This document shows, piece by piece, positions 32,991 to 41,395 of a DNA stretch of 64,000 bases (position 1 is its first letter; each line of letters opens with the position of its first letter). The notes beneath the pieces are model-generated. The model saw only the letters and a program-made list of their open reading frames with translations. It did not search any database and was not told the origin of the DNA. Origin of the DNA: Flavobacteriaceae bacterium GF1 (GTDB taxonomy: Bacteria; Bacteroidota; Bacteroidia; Flavobacteriales; Flavobacteriaceae); the NCBI GenBank assembly GCA_009797885.1, contig WNKP01000004.1, forward strand, positions 186,001 to 250,000. Reading direction: 5' to 3'. The translations under genes were made by a program, and so were the position numbers.

Positions 32991-34294
32991 ACCCTCACAA
33001 TTTCGGCGCCTATGGCACGTAATCGCTCGTCAATATTTTCATAACCCCTATCTATCTGTTCTATATTGTGGATCGTAGAGGTCCCTTTTGCGGATAATGC
33101 GGCTATTAACAAGGACACTCCCGCACGTATGTCTGGAGACGTCATTGTAGTTGCCTTTAAGGTGGACTTAAAATCGTGGCCAATGACTGTTGCCCTATGG
33201 GGATCACAAAGGATGATCTTAGCCCCCATATCCAACAGCTTATCCACAAAGAACAGTCGGCTTTCAAACATTTTCTGATGAATGACCACTTCTCCCCTGG
33301 CCTGGGTGGCAACGACCAGCAATATGCTCAATAAATCGGGCGTAAGGCCCGGCCATGGCGCATCCGCAATGGTCATGATGGACCCGTCTATGAAATTCTG
33401 GATTTCATACCCTTTATCGTGCTTTGGAATGTGAATATCATCCCCTATCAACTCCATTTGTATTCCCAGACGTTTAAAGGCACTTGGGATTTGGCCCAAG
33501 TTTTCCCAACTCACGTTTTTGATGGTCAATTCACTTCTGGTCATCGCAGCCAATCCAATCCAGCTTCCAATTTCAATCATATCCGGAAGCATGGTATGTT
33601 CGGTACCTCCAAGTTCGGTTACCCCTTCAATGGTCAATAAATTGGAACCTATTCCGGAAATCTTGGCCCCCATCTGTACCAACATCTTGCATAATTGTTG
33701 CAGATAGGGCTCACAGGCCGCATTGTAAATAGTGGTCGTTCCTTCTGCCAATACCGCGGCCATGACAATATTGGCTGTCCCGGTTACCGAAGCTTCATCA
33801 AGTAGCATGTAGGCCCCTTTGAGCCTTTTGGCCTCCACACCATAGAAATATTCCTCACGGTTGTATCGAAACTTCGCACCCAATTTTATGAAACCCTCAA
33901 AATGGGTATCCAATCGACGTCTACCGATTTTATCACCCCCTGGTTTTGGAATGTAGCCCTTTCCAAACCTCCCCAACAAGGGACCTACCAACATTATGGA
34001 CCCCCTTAGGCCCCTTCCATCTTGTTTGAATTGGCTGGATTGAAGGTAATCCAGATTAACGTCGTCCGCTTTAAACGTATAAGAACCGTGACCCCTCTTT
34101 TGGATCTTAACCCCTAAATCTTCCAAAAGGAAGATGAGTTTGTTAACATCAACAATATCCGGGATATTATGGATGGTCACTTTTTCCGGGGTCAGTAAAA
34201 CGGCACATAGGATTTGAAGTGCCTCGTTCTTTGCCCCTTGAGGGATGATTTCTCCTTGCAGTTGCTTTCCTCCCTCAATTCTAAATGTACCCAT
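32987..34294 (-). CDS. murA: UDP-N-acetylglucosamine 1-carboxyvinyltransferase MurA (Asp variant)
   Basis: First committed enzyme of peptidoglycan synthesis: it transfers enolpyruvate from PEP to UDP-GlcNAc in the cytoplasm. 435 aa, normal length, with two inside-out alpha/beta barrels. GAKNEALQ (Lys22, Asn23) and PDLLSILLVVATQARG are conserved. In the mobile loop the sequence reads KPGGDKIGRRRLDTH: Asp121 (codon at 33932-33934) replaces the Cys that in E. coli MurA (Cys115) protonates PEP and is alkylated by fosfomycin. In M. tuberculosis and Chlamydia the same Cys-to-Asp change gives natural fosfomycin resistance. Second gene of a unit with DUF4290, 17 bp downstream of it. Confidence 0.95.
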   Translation of the reverse strand: MGTFRIEGGKQLQGEIIPQGAKNEALQILCAVLLTPEKVTIHNIPDIVDVNKLIFLLEDLGVKIQKRGHGSYTFKADDVNLDYLQSSQFKQDGRGLRGSIMLVGPLLGRFGKGYIPKPGGDKIGRRRLDTHFEGFIKLGAKFRYNREEYFYGVEAKRLKGAYMLLDEASVTGTANIVMAAVLAEGTTTIYNAACEPYLQQLCKMLVQMGAKISGIGSNLLTIEGVTELGGTEHTMLPDMIEIGSWIGLAAMTRSELTIKNVSWENLGQIPSAFKRLGIQMELIGDDIHIPKHDKGYEIQNFIDGSIMTIADAPWPGLTPDLLSILLVVATQARGEVVIHQKMFESRLFFVDKLLDMGAKIILCDPHRATVIGHDFKSTLKATTMTSPDIRAGVSLLIAALSAKGTSTIHNIEQIDRGYENIDERLRAIGAEIVRV

Positions 34295-34311
34295 TTATTG
34301 ACAAAAAGAAG

Positions 34312-34959
34312 TTAGTATCGTTTTCTGTTTCGACTGCTTTTTTGGCTTTTCTTGCCGTGGCTCCTATTGGATTTTTGTGCTTTGTTCCGTAAAAATTGTC
34401 CACTGTCGGTAAGGCTCTCACCATCCGGGGCCAAATCTATGGCACCATCACTTAACTCCTTAAGGTGCGCGAAGATAACTGCATCCTCTACCGAATCCTT
34501 GTTCCAGTTCAAATAGCACTTTTTCATGTGGTTTGCAATGGCATATTCCAGACCGTCCCTCATATCACCCTTATCCCACTTTACGGCCACATCTATCATA
34601 CGTTTTATATTGTTCCCGTAAAAGCGGTATTTCGGAAAGTTCTGCGGGTATTCCAAAGGTTCCGGACGTTGTTGGAGTACTTCTTTGGACGTTATGGGAA
34701 ATGGGGAGTCCACATCCAGCTTAAAATCGGACATAATGAACAACTGATCCCATAGTTTGTGCTGAAAATCCGGGACATCCCTTAAATGGGGCTGTAAATT
34801 ACCCATGACACTGATGATGGATTGTGCCACCTTATTTCTCTCGTCCCTATCCGTAATGGAAACGGCATGATCTACCATTTTTTGAAAATGACGTCCGTAT
34901 TCAGGAATATGCAATGGTGGACGTTCAGTGTTGTATTCTAGATTGTCTACTAAATTCAA
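34312..34959 (-). CDS. DUF4290 family protein
   Basis: A 215-aa cytoplasmic protein of a family restricted to Bacteroidota and found directly upstream of murA, as here. The start is a TTG at 34959: the family begins at the stretch NLVDNLEYNTERPPLHIPEYGRH, and no ATG is available in frame before it. The core has HAVSITDRDERNKVAQSIISVMGNL and KLWDQLFIMSDFKLDVDSP. The C-terminus is a basic, disordered tail (RNKAQKSNRSHGKKSQKSS). Function unknown; a role in envelope synthesis is only suggested by the murA linkage. Confidence 0.88.
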   Translation of the reverse strand: MNLVDNLEYNTERPPLHIPEYGRHFQKMVDHAVSITDRDERNKVAQSIISVMGNLQPHLRDVPDFQHKLWDQLFIMSDFKLDVDSPFPITSKEVLQQRPEPLEYPQNFPKYRFYGNNIKRMIDVAVKWDKGDMRDGLEYAIANHMKKCYLNWNKDSVEDAVIFAHLKELSDGAIDLAPDGESLTDSGQFLRNKAQKSNRSHGKKSQKSSRNRKRY

Positions 34960-35019
34960 ATTGAAATTTTTAGGAAGTAAATATGTTGCAAAGTAATAAA
35001 ATTATGCCGCTTTCGCACA

Positions 35020-35307
35020 CTAAAGGGAAATGACACCTTCAATTATGGAGACCTCTTTGTATTTTTTGATGACCTCATCCGGATTTTTTAGATGTACCGT
35101 CACGGAAATACTGGTATAGGTCCCCTTTTTGGATTTTTTGGACTCGATCACGGCTCCGGTATTGTCAAAAATGGAATGTATCCGTTCAATCTTCTCCTTG
35201 TCCGTGGGCACAATGAACTTGTACAAGTAGTTCGCAGGCCATTTGGTGTTTTCCCAAAGTTGTTCCCTTAGGCGGGTATAAAACTCATCTGAATCGTTCC
35301 CTTCCAT
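35020..35307 (-). CDS. DUF493 family protein (YbeD-like)
   Basis: A 95-aa protein with the ferredoxin-like ACT-type fold of the YbeD/DUF493 family. The ATG at 35307 is chosen because the family starts near GNDSDEFYTRLREQLWENTKWPANYLYKFIVP, and a -7 box lies 13 bp upstream of it; a TTG at 35391 would add an unrelated 28-residue extension. The C-terminal KGTYTSISVTVHLKNPDEVIKKYKEVSIIEGVISL is typical. E. coli YbeD is linked to lipoate metabolism only by gene order, so the function is unknown. Divergent from the P-loop ATPase gene. Confidence 0.87.
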   Translation of the reverse strand: MEGNDSDEFYTRLREQLWENTKWPANYLYKFIVPTDKEKIERIHSIFDNTGAVIESKKSKKGTYTSISVTVHLKNPDEVIKKYKEVSIIEGVISL

Positions 35308-35320
35308 AAATCGATTTTTG

Positions 35321-35328
35321 CAAATATA
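35321..35328 (-). promoter_or_regulatory. -7 promoter box TATATTTG (minus strand)
   Basis: Exact TAnnTTTG on the minus strand 13 bp before the DUF493 ATG. This supports the ATG at 35307 rather than the upstream TTG, which would lie upstream of the promoter. Confidence 0.55.
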
Positions 35329-35392
35329 GCGGGTAAACAACAATTTTTTATTGGAAAGCAATTGATTAATTTGTTCCCGAATTCCATTCAAA

Positions 35393-35953
35393 ATGAAGGT
35401 AAAAAGAATTGTTGTTACCGGAGCCCCGGGAACTGGAAAAACCGTCGTGGTCCAGGAACTTGAAAAACTGGGATTTCATTGTTACCATGAAATCATAAGG
35501 GACATGACCGCTAAGGCAAAGCAAACCGAAACCAAGAATAAAATGGTTTCCAACCCCCTAGTGTTTGTGGATGACCCCATGGAGTTCAACAAAACCCTTT
35601 TATATGGTAGGGAAAAACACTTTAATGAGTCCCAAGACCTTAGGGAACCCATGTGCTTTTTTGATCGGGGCATTCCCGATGTCCTGGCGTACATGGATTT
35701 TTTTGGCCAAAAATATCCTTTTGATTTTGAAGGTTTAAGTCGGCAAAAAAGATACGATGCCATTTTTATCCTTCCCCCCTGGAAAGCGATTTATGTTTCG
35801 GACAATGAACGCCTGGAGAGCTTTGAAGAAGCAGAAAAGCTTCACCATCATTTAATGGAGACTTATACCAGGTTTGGGTACTCCCCCATTATTGTCCCAA
35901 AAGCTTCGATAAGGGAACGCACCTCATTTATCTTAGATACACTCCCCAAGTGA
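35393..35953 (+). CDS. P-loop ATPase (AAA_28 type)
   Basis: A 186-aa nucleotide-binding protein. The Walker A motif GAPGTGKT sits at residues 10-17, in a start region KRIVVTGAPGTGKTVVVQEL. CFFDRGIPDVLAYM is the Walker B/lid-like region with DRG, resembling nucleoside kinase-like or NadR-like folds of the AAA_28 family. FILPPWKAIYVSDNERLESFEEAEKLHHHLMETYTRFGY is the conserved C-terminal part. The substrate is not known. Its stop overlaps the GTG start of recQ (GTGA), so it is coupled to the helicase. Confidence 0.87.
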   Translation: MKVKRIVVTGAPGTGKTVVVQELEKLGFHCYHEIIRDMTAKAKQTETKNKMVSNPLVFVDDPMEFNKTLLYGREKHFNESQDLREPMCFFDRGIPDVLAYMDFFGQKYPFDFEGLSRQKRYDAIFILPPWKAIYVSDNERLESFEEAEKLHHHLMETYTRFGYSPIIVPKASIRERTSFILDTLPK

Positions 35954-37845
35954 AAGGATCGCCCGAACATATCCTACAAAAGTTTTGGGGCCATGAAAAC
36001 TTCAGGGGTTCACAACAGGAAATCATCAGATCTTTACTTCAAGATAAGGACGCACTGGTGCTAATGCCCACGGGAAGTGGAAAATCCATATGCTTTCAAG
36101 TCCCCGCCTTGGTCAGGGAGGGGATATGCATTGTAGTTTCCCCTTTGATCGCCCTAATCGAAAACCAGGTCCAGGTACTCAAGCAAAAAGGTATTAAAAC
36201 CATTGGGCTTACCGGGAGTATCCCCCAACGTGATATGGATGCGCTTTTGGACAATTGCATACATGGAAATTATAAATTCCTATACCTCTCTCCAGAACGT
36301 TTACATCAGTCCTTGGTTAGGGAAAGGATTCAGCAAATGCCGGTGAACTTCATTGCCATTGATGAGGCACACTGCATTTCCGAATGGGGGCATGATTTTA
36401 GACCTGCGTATCGAAAGTGCTCCATACTTAGGGAGCTCCATCCCAGTATTCCCATGATAGCCCTTACGGCAACCGCCACAAAAAAAGTAGCGGATGATAT
36501 TCTAAGTAACCTTCAAATGGAAAGCGCCAAGGTATTTCGGGATTCCTTTGAACGAAAAAATATTGAATTTCGGATCGAAAATAGGGAGGACAAGGGCTAT
36601 GCCCTTAAACAAGCCCTAAAGAAAGATGCTCGAAGTGCCATAGTGTATGTGCGCACCAGAAGGGATTCCGTACTTCTCTCCAAGACATTGAATGAAAAAA
36701 AGGGAGTGGCGACCTATTTCCATGGCGGTCTTTCCGATTTTGGGAAAAAGGAAAGGTTGGAAGCCTGGTTGACCAACAAAGTGCGTGTTATGGTAGCTAC
36801 CAATGCTTTTGGCATGGGGGTGGACAAACCGGACGTGGGCACCGTTATCCATTATCAACTCCCGGACAGTATTGAGAATTATTACCAGGAAGCTGGCAGG
36901 GCGGGGCGGGACGGAAAACCGGCAAAAGCGATCCTACTACTGAATGAAAACGACATTGAGAGGTTCAAAAAACAGTTTCAGGATTCCATACCCAATGTGG
37001 CCTTTATAAAAAAAGTATATAAAAAGTTGAATTCCAACTTTCAAATTGCCTACGGCGAAGGATCGGGTGAAAGTTTCGGTTTAAATTTCAATGAATTCTG
37101 CAATCATTATGGACTCCATACCCGGAAAACCTATACCGCAATTAAACTTTTGGACCAAAATGGTATCATCTCGGTTTCCGAAACCTCGCAAAACACAACA
37201 TCAATCCAGTTTACCGCACACAAAAGGGAATTGTTCCATTGGATCGAACAACATGGAAAAATGGGCCATATTGTACAGGTGCTACTCCGGACCTATGGTG
37301 GGGTATTTGAGTTTGAAACCAAGATAAACCTGTCATTGCTCGCCACCAAAGCCAAGGAAAGTGTAAAATTTGTACTGCATACCTTGGAAAAAATAAGTCA
37401 GGATGGTTTAGCCACTTTTGTGTTTTCGCAACAAGACCTGAAAATTGTTTTTTTAAGGCCAAGGGAGGACGATGCTACCATTAATACGATTGCCTCAAAC
37501 ATTGAAAAACTGAATAGTACAAAACGGATGAAACTGCAATCCATGATTGCCTATTCGAAAAACAAAAAAAGCTGTAGGCTTGGATTTTTATTGGACTATT
37601 TTGATGAAAAAATGGTCGAACCCTGTGGAAAATGCGATGTTTGCACAACCAATGGACAACATGGACCTAAAGGTTCCGATATTAAGGCCACAATTATGGG
37701 GATTTTAAATGGGGGTGACAAAACCTCCCGTGAACTGGTTGCTAGTACCGCTTTTAGGGAGCGTGATGTGCTCAACGCCCTAAAGGAACTGCTGGAAGAC
37801 GAAACGTTGGTCCTTAAAACAAATAACACCTATGGCATCCAATAA
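35950..37845 (+). CDS. recQ: ATP-dependent DNA helicase RecQ
   Basis: 3'-to-5' DNA helicase for recombination and fork repair, 631 aa, starting at a GTG that overlaps the previous stop. Helicase motifs: Q-like FRGSQQEIIRSLL, motif I MPTGSGKSICFQVPAL, motif II DEAHCISEWGHDFRPAY, motif III ALTATATKKV, motif V MVATNAFGMGVDKPDVGTVIHYQLP and motif VI YYQEAGRAGRDG. The RQC zinc region is Cys-based (CRLGFLLDYFDEKMVEPCGKCDVC). There is a C-terminal winged-helix-like stretch but no obvious HRDC domain. It overlaps fmt by 14 bp, so ATPase, recQ and fmt form one operon. Confidence 0.95.
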   Translation: MKGSPEHILQKFWGHENFRGSQQEIIRSLLQDKDALVLMPTGSGKSICFQVPALVREGICIVVSPLIALIENQVQVLKQKGIKTIGLTGSIPQRDMDALLDNCIHGNYKFLYLSPERLHQSLVRERIQQMPVNFIAIDEAHCISEWGHDFRPAYRKCSILRELHPSIPMIALTATATKKVADDILSNLQMESAKVFRDSFERKNIEFRIENREDKGYALKQALKKDARSAIVYVRTRRDSVLLSKTLNEKKGVATYFHGGLSDFGKKERLEAWLTNKVRVMVATNAFGMGVDKPDVGTVIHYQLPDSIENYYQEAGRAGRDGKPAKAILLLNENDIERFKKQFQDSIPNVAFIKKVYKKLNSNFQIAYGEGSGESFGLNFNEFCNHYGLHTRKTYTAIKLLDQNGIISVSETSQNTTSIQFTAHKRELFHWIEQHGKMGHIVQVLLRTYGGVFEFETKINLSLLATKAKESVKFVLHTLEKISQDGLATFVFSQQDLKIVFLRPREDDATINTIASNIEKLNSTKRMKLQSMIAYSKNKKSCRLGFLLDYFDEKMVEPCGKCDVCTTNGQHGPKGSDIKATIMGILNGGDKTSRELVASTAFRERDVLNALKELLEDETLVLKTNNTYGIQ

Positions 37846-38797
37846 GGAAAAGAGACTATTGCGTATTGTTTTTATGGGAACCCCGGATTTTGCAGTGCAG
37901 GGACTTTCCCGATTGGTAGAAACAGGGTATACCGTTGTAGGGGTCATTACCGCTCCCGATAAACCTGCGGGAAGGGGAAGAAAACTGCATGAATCCGCGG
38001 TTAAACGGTACGCTGTCCAAAAAGGGCTCAAGGTCTTACAACCCAACAACTTAAAAGACCCGTTCTTTTTGGAGGAGTTAAAGGCCCTTAAACCCAATTT
38101 ACAAATTGTGGTCGCCTTTAGGATGCTCCCAAAGGTGGTCTGGGAACTTCCGGAGTTCGGTACCTTTAACCTCCACGCTTCCCTATTGCCACAATATAGG
38201 GGTGCTGCCCCTATTAATTGGGCCATCATCAATGGGGAACTGGAAACCGGGGTCACCACATTTTTTATCGATGAGAAAATAGATACCGGGGAAATCATTC
38301 AACAAAAGAAAACCAAAATAGGCCCTGGGGAGGATGCGGGCTCCTTGCACGACAGGTTAATGCATTTGGGGGCCGACCTTATTTTGGAAACCGTAGGTTC
38401 CATTGAGAGCGGCTCTGTGGAGACCAAAAAACAGCCGCAATCAAAAGACCTAAAACAGGCCCCTAAAATTTTTAAGGAAGACTGTAAGATAGATTGGTCG
38501 TTACCGTTGGACCGGCTCTTTGATTTTATCCGGGGGTTGAACCCCTACCCTACGGCATGGACGGGTTTCAGCAATGGGGACGAAAGTACGACCCTTAAGA
38601 TTTTTGCCGTGGGAAGGGAGTACGCACAACACCAACATGAGGTGGGAGCCTTATTGGTCTCCAAAACCCAACTAAAAATTGCCGTCAAGGACGGTTTTTT
38701 GCAATTGCTGGAGGTACAATTTCCGGGCAAACGAAAAATGGAAATCAAAGAGTTACTGAACGGCCTCAAATTACATAAAGATGCACATGTGCTTTAG
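37832..38797 (+). CDS. fmt: Methionyl-tRNA formyltransferase
   Basis: Transfers a formyl group from 10-formyl-THF to initiator Met-tRNA. 321 aa, normal length. RIVFMGTPDFAVQGLSRL opens the Rossmann-like domain; the catalytic region includes FNLHASLLPQYRGAAPINWAI (the Asn-His pair and SLLP loop) and GVTTFFIDEKIDTGEII. The C-terminal beta-barrel follows from about residue 210. RFDFIRGLNPYPTAW-type sequence (here LFDFIRGLNPYPTAWTGF) is conserved. It starts inside the end of recQ (14-bp overlap) and is followed by a small hairpin. Confidence 0.95.
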   Translation: MASNKEKRLLRIVFMGTPDFAVQGLSRLVETGYTVVGVITAPDKPAGRGRKLHESAVKRYAVQKGLKVLQPNNLKDPFFLEELKALKPNLQIVVAFRMLPKVVWELPEFGTFNLHASLLPQYRGAAPINWAIINGELETGVTTFFIDEKIDTGEIIQQKKTKIGPGEDAGSLHDRLMHLGADLILETVGSIESGSVETKKQPQSKDLKQAPKIFKEDCKIDWSLPLDRLFDFIRGLNPYPTAWTGFSNGDESTTLKIFAVGREYAQHQHEVGALLVSKTQLKIAVKDGFLQLLEVQFPGKRKMEIKELLNGLKLHKDAHVL

Positions 38798-38818
38798 CCC
38801 GCATTATTATTGGGCTAA
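38794..38818 (+). terminator. Hairpin after fmt
   Basis: TTAGCCC and GGGCTAA form a 7-bp stem around an 11-nt loop, overlapping the fmt stop codon. No T-run follows, so termination is uncertain. Confidence 0.4.
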
Positions 38819-38899
38819 GGAGAAAGGTTAAAATTAGGTCGCTTTTATCAACAAAGACTTCAAGTTATCAACAAAAACCCTGATTTCCCTTGAATTTAC

Positions 38900-38929
38900 T
38901 TGGTTCGCCCGCAATTCCGTATAAATTTG
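38900..38929 (+). promoter_or_regulatory. Promoter of the HU gene
   Basis: TTG (38900-38902), 19 bp, then TAAATTTG (38922-38929): a full match to the Bacteroidota sigma-ABfr consensus TTG-N17-23-TAnnTTTG. It lies 45 bp before the HU start codon. The leader is very AT-rich, as in highly expressed genes of this group. Confidence 0.75.
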
Positions 38930-38974
38930 TTCAGCATTTAAAGTTATATTAACAACAATTAATTTAAGTCAATT

Positions 38975-39247
38975 ATGAACAAAACAGAATTAATCGATGC
39001 AATGGCCGCTGATGCTGGCATCACCAAGGCAGCTGCTAAAAAAGCATTGGAATCTTTCTTGGGCAATGTTGAAGGATCACTTAAAAAAGGAAACCGAGTT
39101 TCTTTAGTTGGTTTTGGATCATGGTCAGTTTCCAGAAGAAACGCCAGAGAGGGAAGAAACCCACAAACTGGTCAGACTATTAAGATTGCTGCAAAAAATG
39201 TTGTGAAGTTTAAGGCGGGTTCTGAGTTGAGCGATGCCGTAAACTAA
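38975..39247 (+). CDS. hup: HU family DNA-binding protein
   Basis: Nucleoid protein of 90 aa that bends and wraps DNA as a dimer. MNKTELIDAMAADAGITKAAAKKALESFL is the N-terminal helical dimerisation part. GNRVSLVGFGSWSVSRRNAREGRNPQTG holds the beta-arm with the conserved RNPxTG tip whose proline intercalates DNA. The KAGSELSDAVN tail is normal. It has a strong promoter (38900) and a strong intrinsic terminator (39270), so it is monocistronic and probably highly expressed; codon use is also cleaner than its neighbours. Confidence 0.96.
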   Translation: MNKTELIDAMAADAGITKAAAKKALESFLGNVEGSLKKGNRVSLVGFGSWSVSRRNAREGRNPQTGQTIKIAAKNVVKFKAGSELSDAVN

Positions 39248-39269
39248 AAGATATGTCTTTTACCGCTTA

Positions 39270-39308
39270 AAAAAGCACTTCGTTTCACTACGAAGTGCTT
39301 TTTATTTT
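39270..39308 (+). terminator. Intrinsic terminator of the HU gene
   Basis: A 14-bp perfect stem (AAAAAGCACTTCGT with ACGAAGTGCTTTTT) around a 6-nt loop, followed by a T-rich stretch. The flanking A and T runs allow use from both sides, but only HU reads into it. Confidence 0.9.
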
Positions 39309-39317
39309 TGGCAACTT

Positions 39318-39347
39318 TTGAAGTTATCATTTAAAACAGTACATTTA
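39318..39347 (+). promoter_or_regulatory. Probable promoter of the YqgE gene
   Basis: TTG (39318-39320), 19 bp, TACATTTA (39340-39347), one mismatch from TAnnTTTG, 24 bp before the GTG start at 39372. It lies directly after the HU terminator, which implies separate transcription. Confidence 0.5.
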
Positions 39348-39371
39348 ATAGTTATCAGAACAAAAAACAAC

Positions 39372-39929
39372 GTGGAAATTAAACCTAAAAAAGGGAAACT
39401 ATTGATTGCGGAACCGGCCTTAACAGGGGATGTTTCCTTTAATAGATCCGTTGTCCTTTTGGCGGAGCACAACACCGAAGGTGCGGTAGGTTTTATATTG
39501 AACAAGCCCTTGGAATACGACATCCGTGATTTGGTTTCTGAAATAAAGGTGCCGTTACGGGTTTTTAATGGAGGACCCGTGGAACAGGACAATTTGTACT
39601 TCATACACAAAGTACCCCATTTGATAGACGACAGTGTGGAAATTTCGGATGGTATCTACTGGGGAGGGGATTTTGAAAAAACCGTGGAATTGATCAATAA
39701 CAATACCATTACGGAAAAGGACATTCGGTTCTTTTTGGGCTATTCCGGATGGGCCTCCCTGCAATTGGACCAGGAATTGGTATCCAAATCATGGGTAGTG
39801 GTACAAAACGAGTACCAAAGCGACATTATCCAAAAATCGACCACGGCCTTTTGGAAGGAAAAAATGATTGAATTGGGTGGCGAATATCTGATTTGGTCCA
39901 ACTCTCCCGAGAATCCTATTTTAAACTAG
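39372..39929 (+). CDS. YqgE/AlgH family protein (UPF0301)
   Basis: A 185-aa cytoplasmic protein. The GTG at 39372 is chosen because the family starts at KPKKGKLLIAEPALTGDVSFNRSVVLL, and an in-frame TTG further upstream lies within the promoter. Other conserved parts are EGAVGFILNKPL, FNGGPVEQDNLYFIHK and FLGYSGWASLQLDQEL. The fold is known, but the biochemical role is not. It converges on the aminotransferase gene with a 14-bp overlap of the ends. Confidence 0.9.
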   Translation: MEIKPKKGKLLIAEPALTGDVSFNRSVVLLAEHNTEGAVGFILNKPLEYDIRDLVSEIKVPLRVFNGGPVEQDNLYFIHKVPHLIDDSVEISDGIYWGGDFEKTVELINNNTITEKDIRFFLGYSGWASLQLDQELVSKSWVVVQNEYQSDIIQKSTTAFWKEKMIELGGEYLIWSNSPENPILN

Positions 39930-40770
39930 CCAATCTGGCATTTGCATTGAGCTTGCCCAATAGATTCCTTGCCGTCTTGTTCCCGTAGACTTTTTTTCTG
40001 TATTGGGTAATAGGTTGTATACCCGTGGTATTGTTCACCACAAAGAGCTCATCCGCTTTTTGGAGCTCAAAAGGGGAAATGACAGCCTCTTCCACTTCAA
40101 ACCCATCAATGGCCTTAATGATTTCATACAATTTCTTCCGCAAAACCCTGTTTTTTGCTCCTTCCGATAGCGGTGGTATTTTGACTTTTTCGTCCTTTAC
40201 CAAAAAAATCGAGCCATGTATGGTTCCCACCACATGCTTTTTGGTGTTCAGGAGGATGCAATCAGAATAGCCATTTTCCCTGGCAAAGATGCTCGCCACC
40301 ACTTCTACGGTTTTATTGTTGGTATCCAATTTGGAGAGCATATCATCATTGATCAGGTAATCCTTGAACAATTCCACCTCATAGGCATTTTCATCCAGGG
40401 TGTAAAATGGGGCAGAAAGCGCTATGGTATCCAGGACAAAAGATACGTTGTTCTGTTCGGGGGAAAAGGTAGTACCCCCATCCCGGAACACGGTAATACG
40501 CACCAAGGCCGGTTTTTCCATAAAACCATTGGACTCAAGGGTGGACAGGATCTGTTCTTCCAGAAATTCCATAGTAAACTCCATGGGGATTTCCATACGT
40601 AAAATCCGCATACTGGCCATGAGCCTAAAATAGTGGTCCTCCCAAAAGACGATTTGCCCATGGATTGCCCGTACTTCTTCAAAAAGTACATCCCCAAACA
40701 AGAACCCTCTATTGGTGTGGGTAAGAAAAGGCGAAGTACGTTCCAAAAGCGCCCCGTTAAAATTTACCAT
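39916..40770 (-). CDS. Class IV aminotransferase-like protein, apparently lacking the PLP lysine
   Basis: Fold-type IV PLP enzyme relative (branched-chain aminotransferase / aminodeoxychorismate lyase group), 284 aa from the ATG at 40770. N-terminal GFLFGDVLFEEVRA and DHYFRLMASMRIL, and C-terminal ADELFVVNNTTGIQPI are family hallmarks. Where the family has the PLP lysine (pattern LKTxNxL...VLA), this protein reads LDTNNKTVEVVASIFA, so the Lys position is Asp (codon 40324-40326). The usual Glu in the later V.E....N.F motif is Gly (VVGTIHGSIFLV). Lys residues lie two before and four after, so register should be checked. It may be a non-catalytic or PLP-free paralogue. Confidence 0.85.
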   Translation of the reverse strand: MVNFNGALLERTSPFLTHTNRGFLFGDVLFEEVRAIHGQIVFWEDHYFRLMASMRILRMEIPMEFTMEFLEEQILSTLESNGFMEKPALVRITVFRDGGTTFSPEQNNVSFVLDTIALSAPFYTLDENAYEVELFKDYLINDDMLSKLDTNNKTVEVVASIFARENGYSDCILLNTKKHVVGTIHGSIFLVKDEKVKIPPLSEGAKNRVLRKKLYEIIKAIDGFEVEEAVISPFELQKADELFVVNNTTGIQPITQYRKKVYGNKTARNLLGKLNANARLASLK

Positions 40771-40817
40771 CACAGTATCCTTTAAAGTGCGCAAAGATAA
40801 GCTATGTGCCGTATTGA

Positions 40818-41201
40818 TTATTTAGATCCCAAAACCTGTTTTAGATCTGCTATTTGATTACGCCAAAGCATTTTTACTTCGTCCATTTCGTCCTCTTCGG
40901 CAAAATCGGAGATAAACAGGGAAACATCCTTAGTGATTTCATCAACAATAATGCGCATTTCAAAATAGGTAGAATCGTCATTCTCCTCCCAGGCAAAACG
41001 CACAAATTCGTCACTTTTTCGCTTGAGCAATTTGGCGTTCTCCTCTGCCCCATCCCAAATGAAGGTGAACAGTTCACCCCTTGAATTTACATTGTCCGCA
41101 AACCATTCCGAAAGGCCGGAAGGAGTGGAAATGTAATTATAGAGCAGTTGGGGGGATGATTGTATAACAAACTCCATCTCGAACTTAGTTTTATCGCTCA
41201 T
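40818..41201 (-). CDS. START-like domain protein (SRPBCC fold)
   Basis: A 127-aa cytoplasmic protein of the helix-grip fold: FEMEFVIQSSPQLLYNYISTPSGLSEWFADNVNSRGELFTFIWDG at the start, and a C-terminal acidic stretch FAEEDEMDEVKMLWRNQIADLKQVLG. It is related to the Aha1/CalC-type branch that is common and single-copy in Flavobacteriaceae. Function unknown. It is 47 bp upstream of the aminotransferase gene on the same strand and probably cotranscribed. Confidence 0.85.
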   Translation of the reverse strand: MSDKTKFEMEFVIQSSPQLLYNYISTPSGLSEWFADNVNSRGELFTFIWDGAEENAKLLKRKSDEFVRFAWEENDDSTYFEMRIIVDEITKDVSLFISDFAEEDEMDEVKMLWRNQIADLKQVLGSK

Positions 41202-41280
41202 GCGCTACGCTGTTTTATTGAATTGATATATTCCGGTAATATAAAAAAATAAATTACAACTAATAAAATAATCCTGAATT

Positions 41281-41311
41281 TTGAAGGAGCAGAAATTAAC
41301 CAGTATATTTG
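41281..41311 (+). promoter_or_regulatory. Promoter of tRNA-Met
   Basis: TTG (41281-41283), 20 bp, TATATTTG (41304-41311): a full match to the Bacteroidota consensus. The tRNA begins about 85 bp downstream, so a 5' leader of about 78 nt is expected. The leader contains a stem-loop (GCAAA...TTTGC) near 41322-41345. Confidence 0.7.
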
Positions 41312-41395
41312 CACCCGCCTTTGCAAAATGCTTGGGCATTTGCTGTGGTGGACAGGTCTACAAACTGTTCAAAGTGGCATCATTCAATTCAATCC

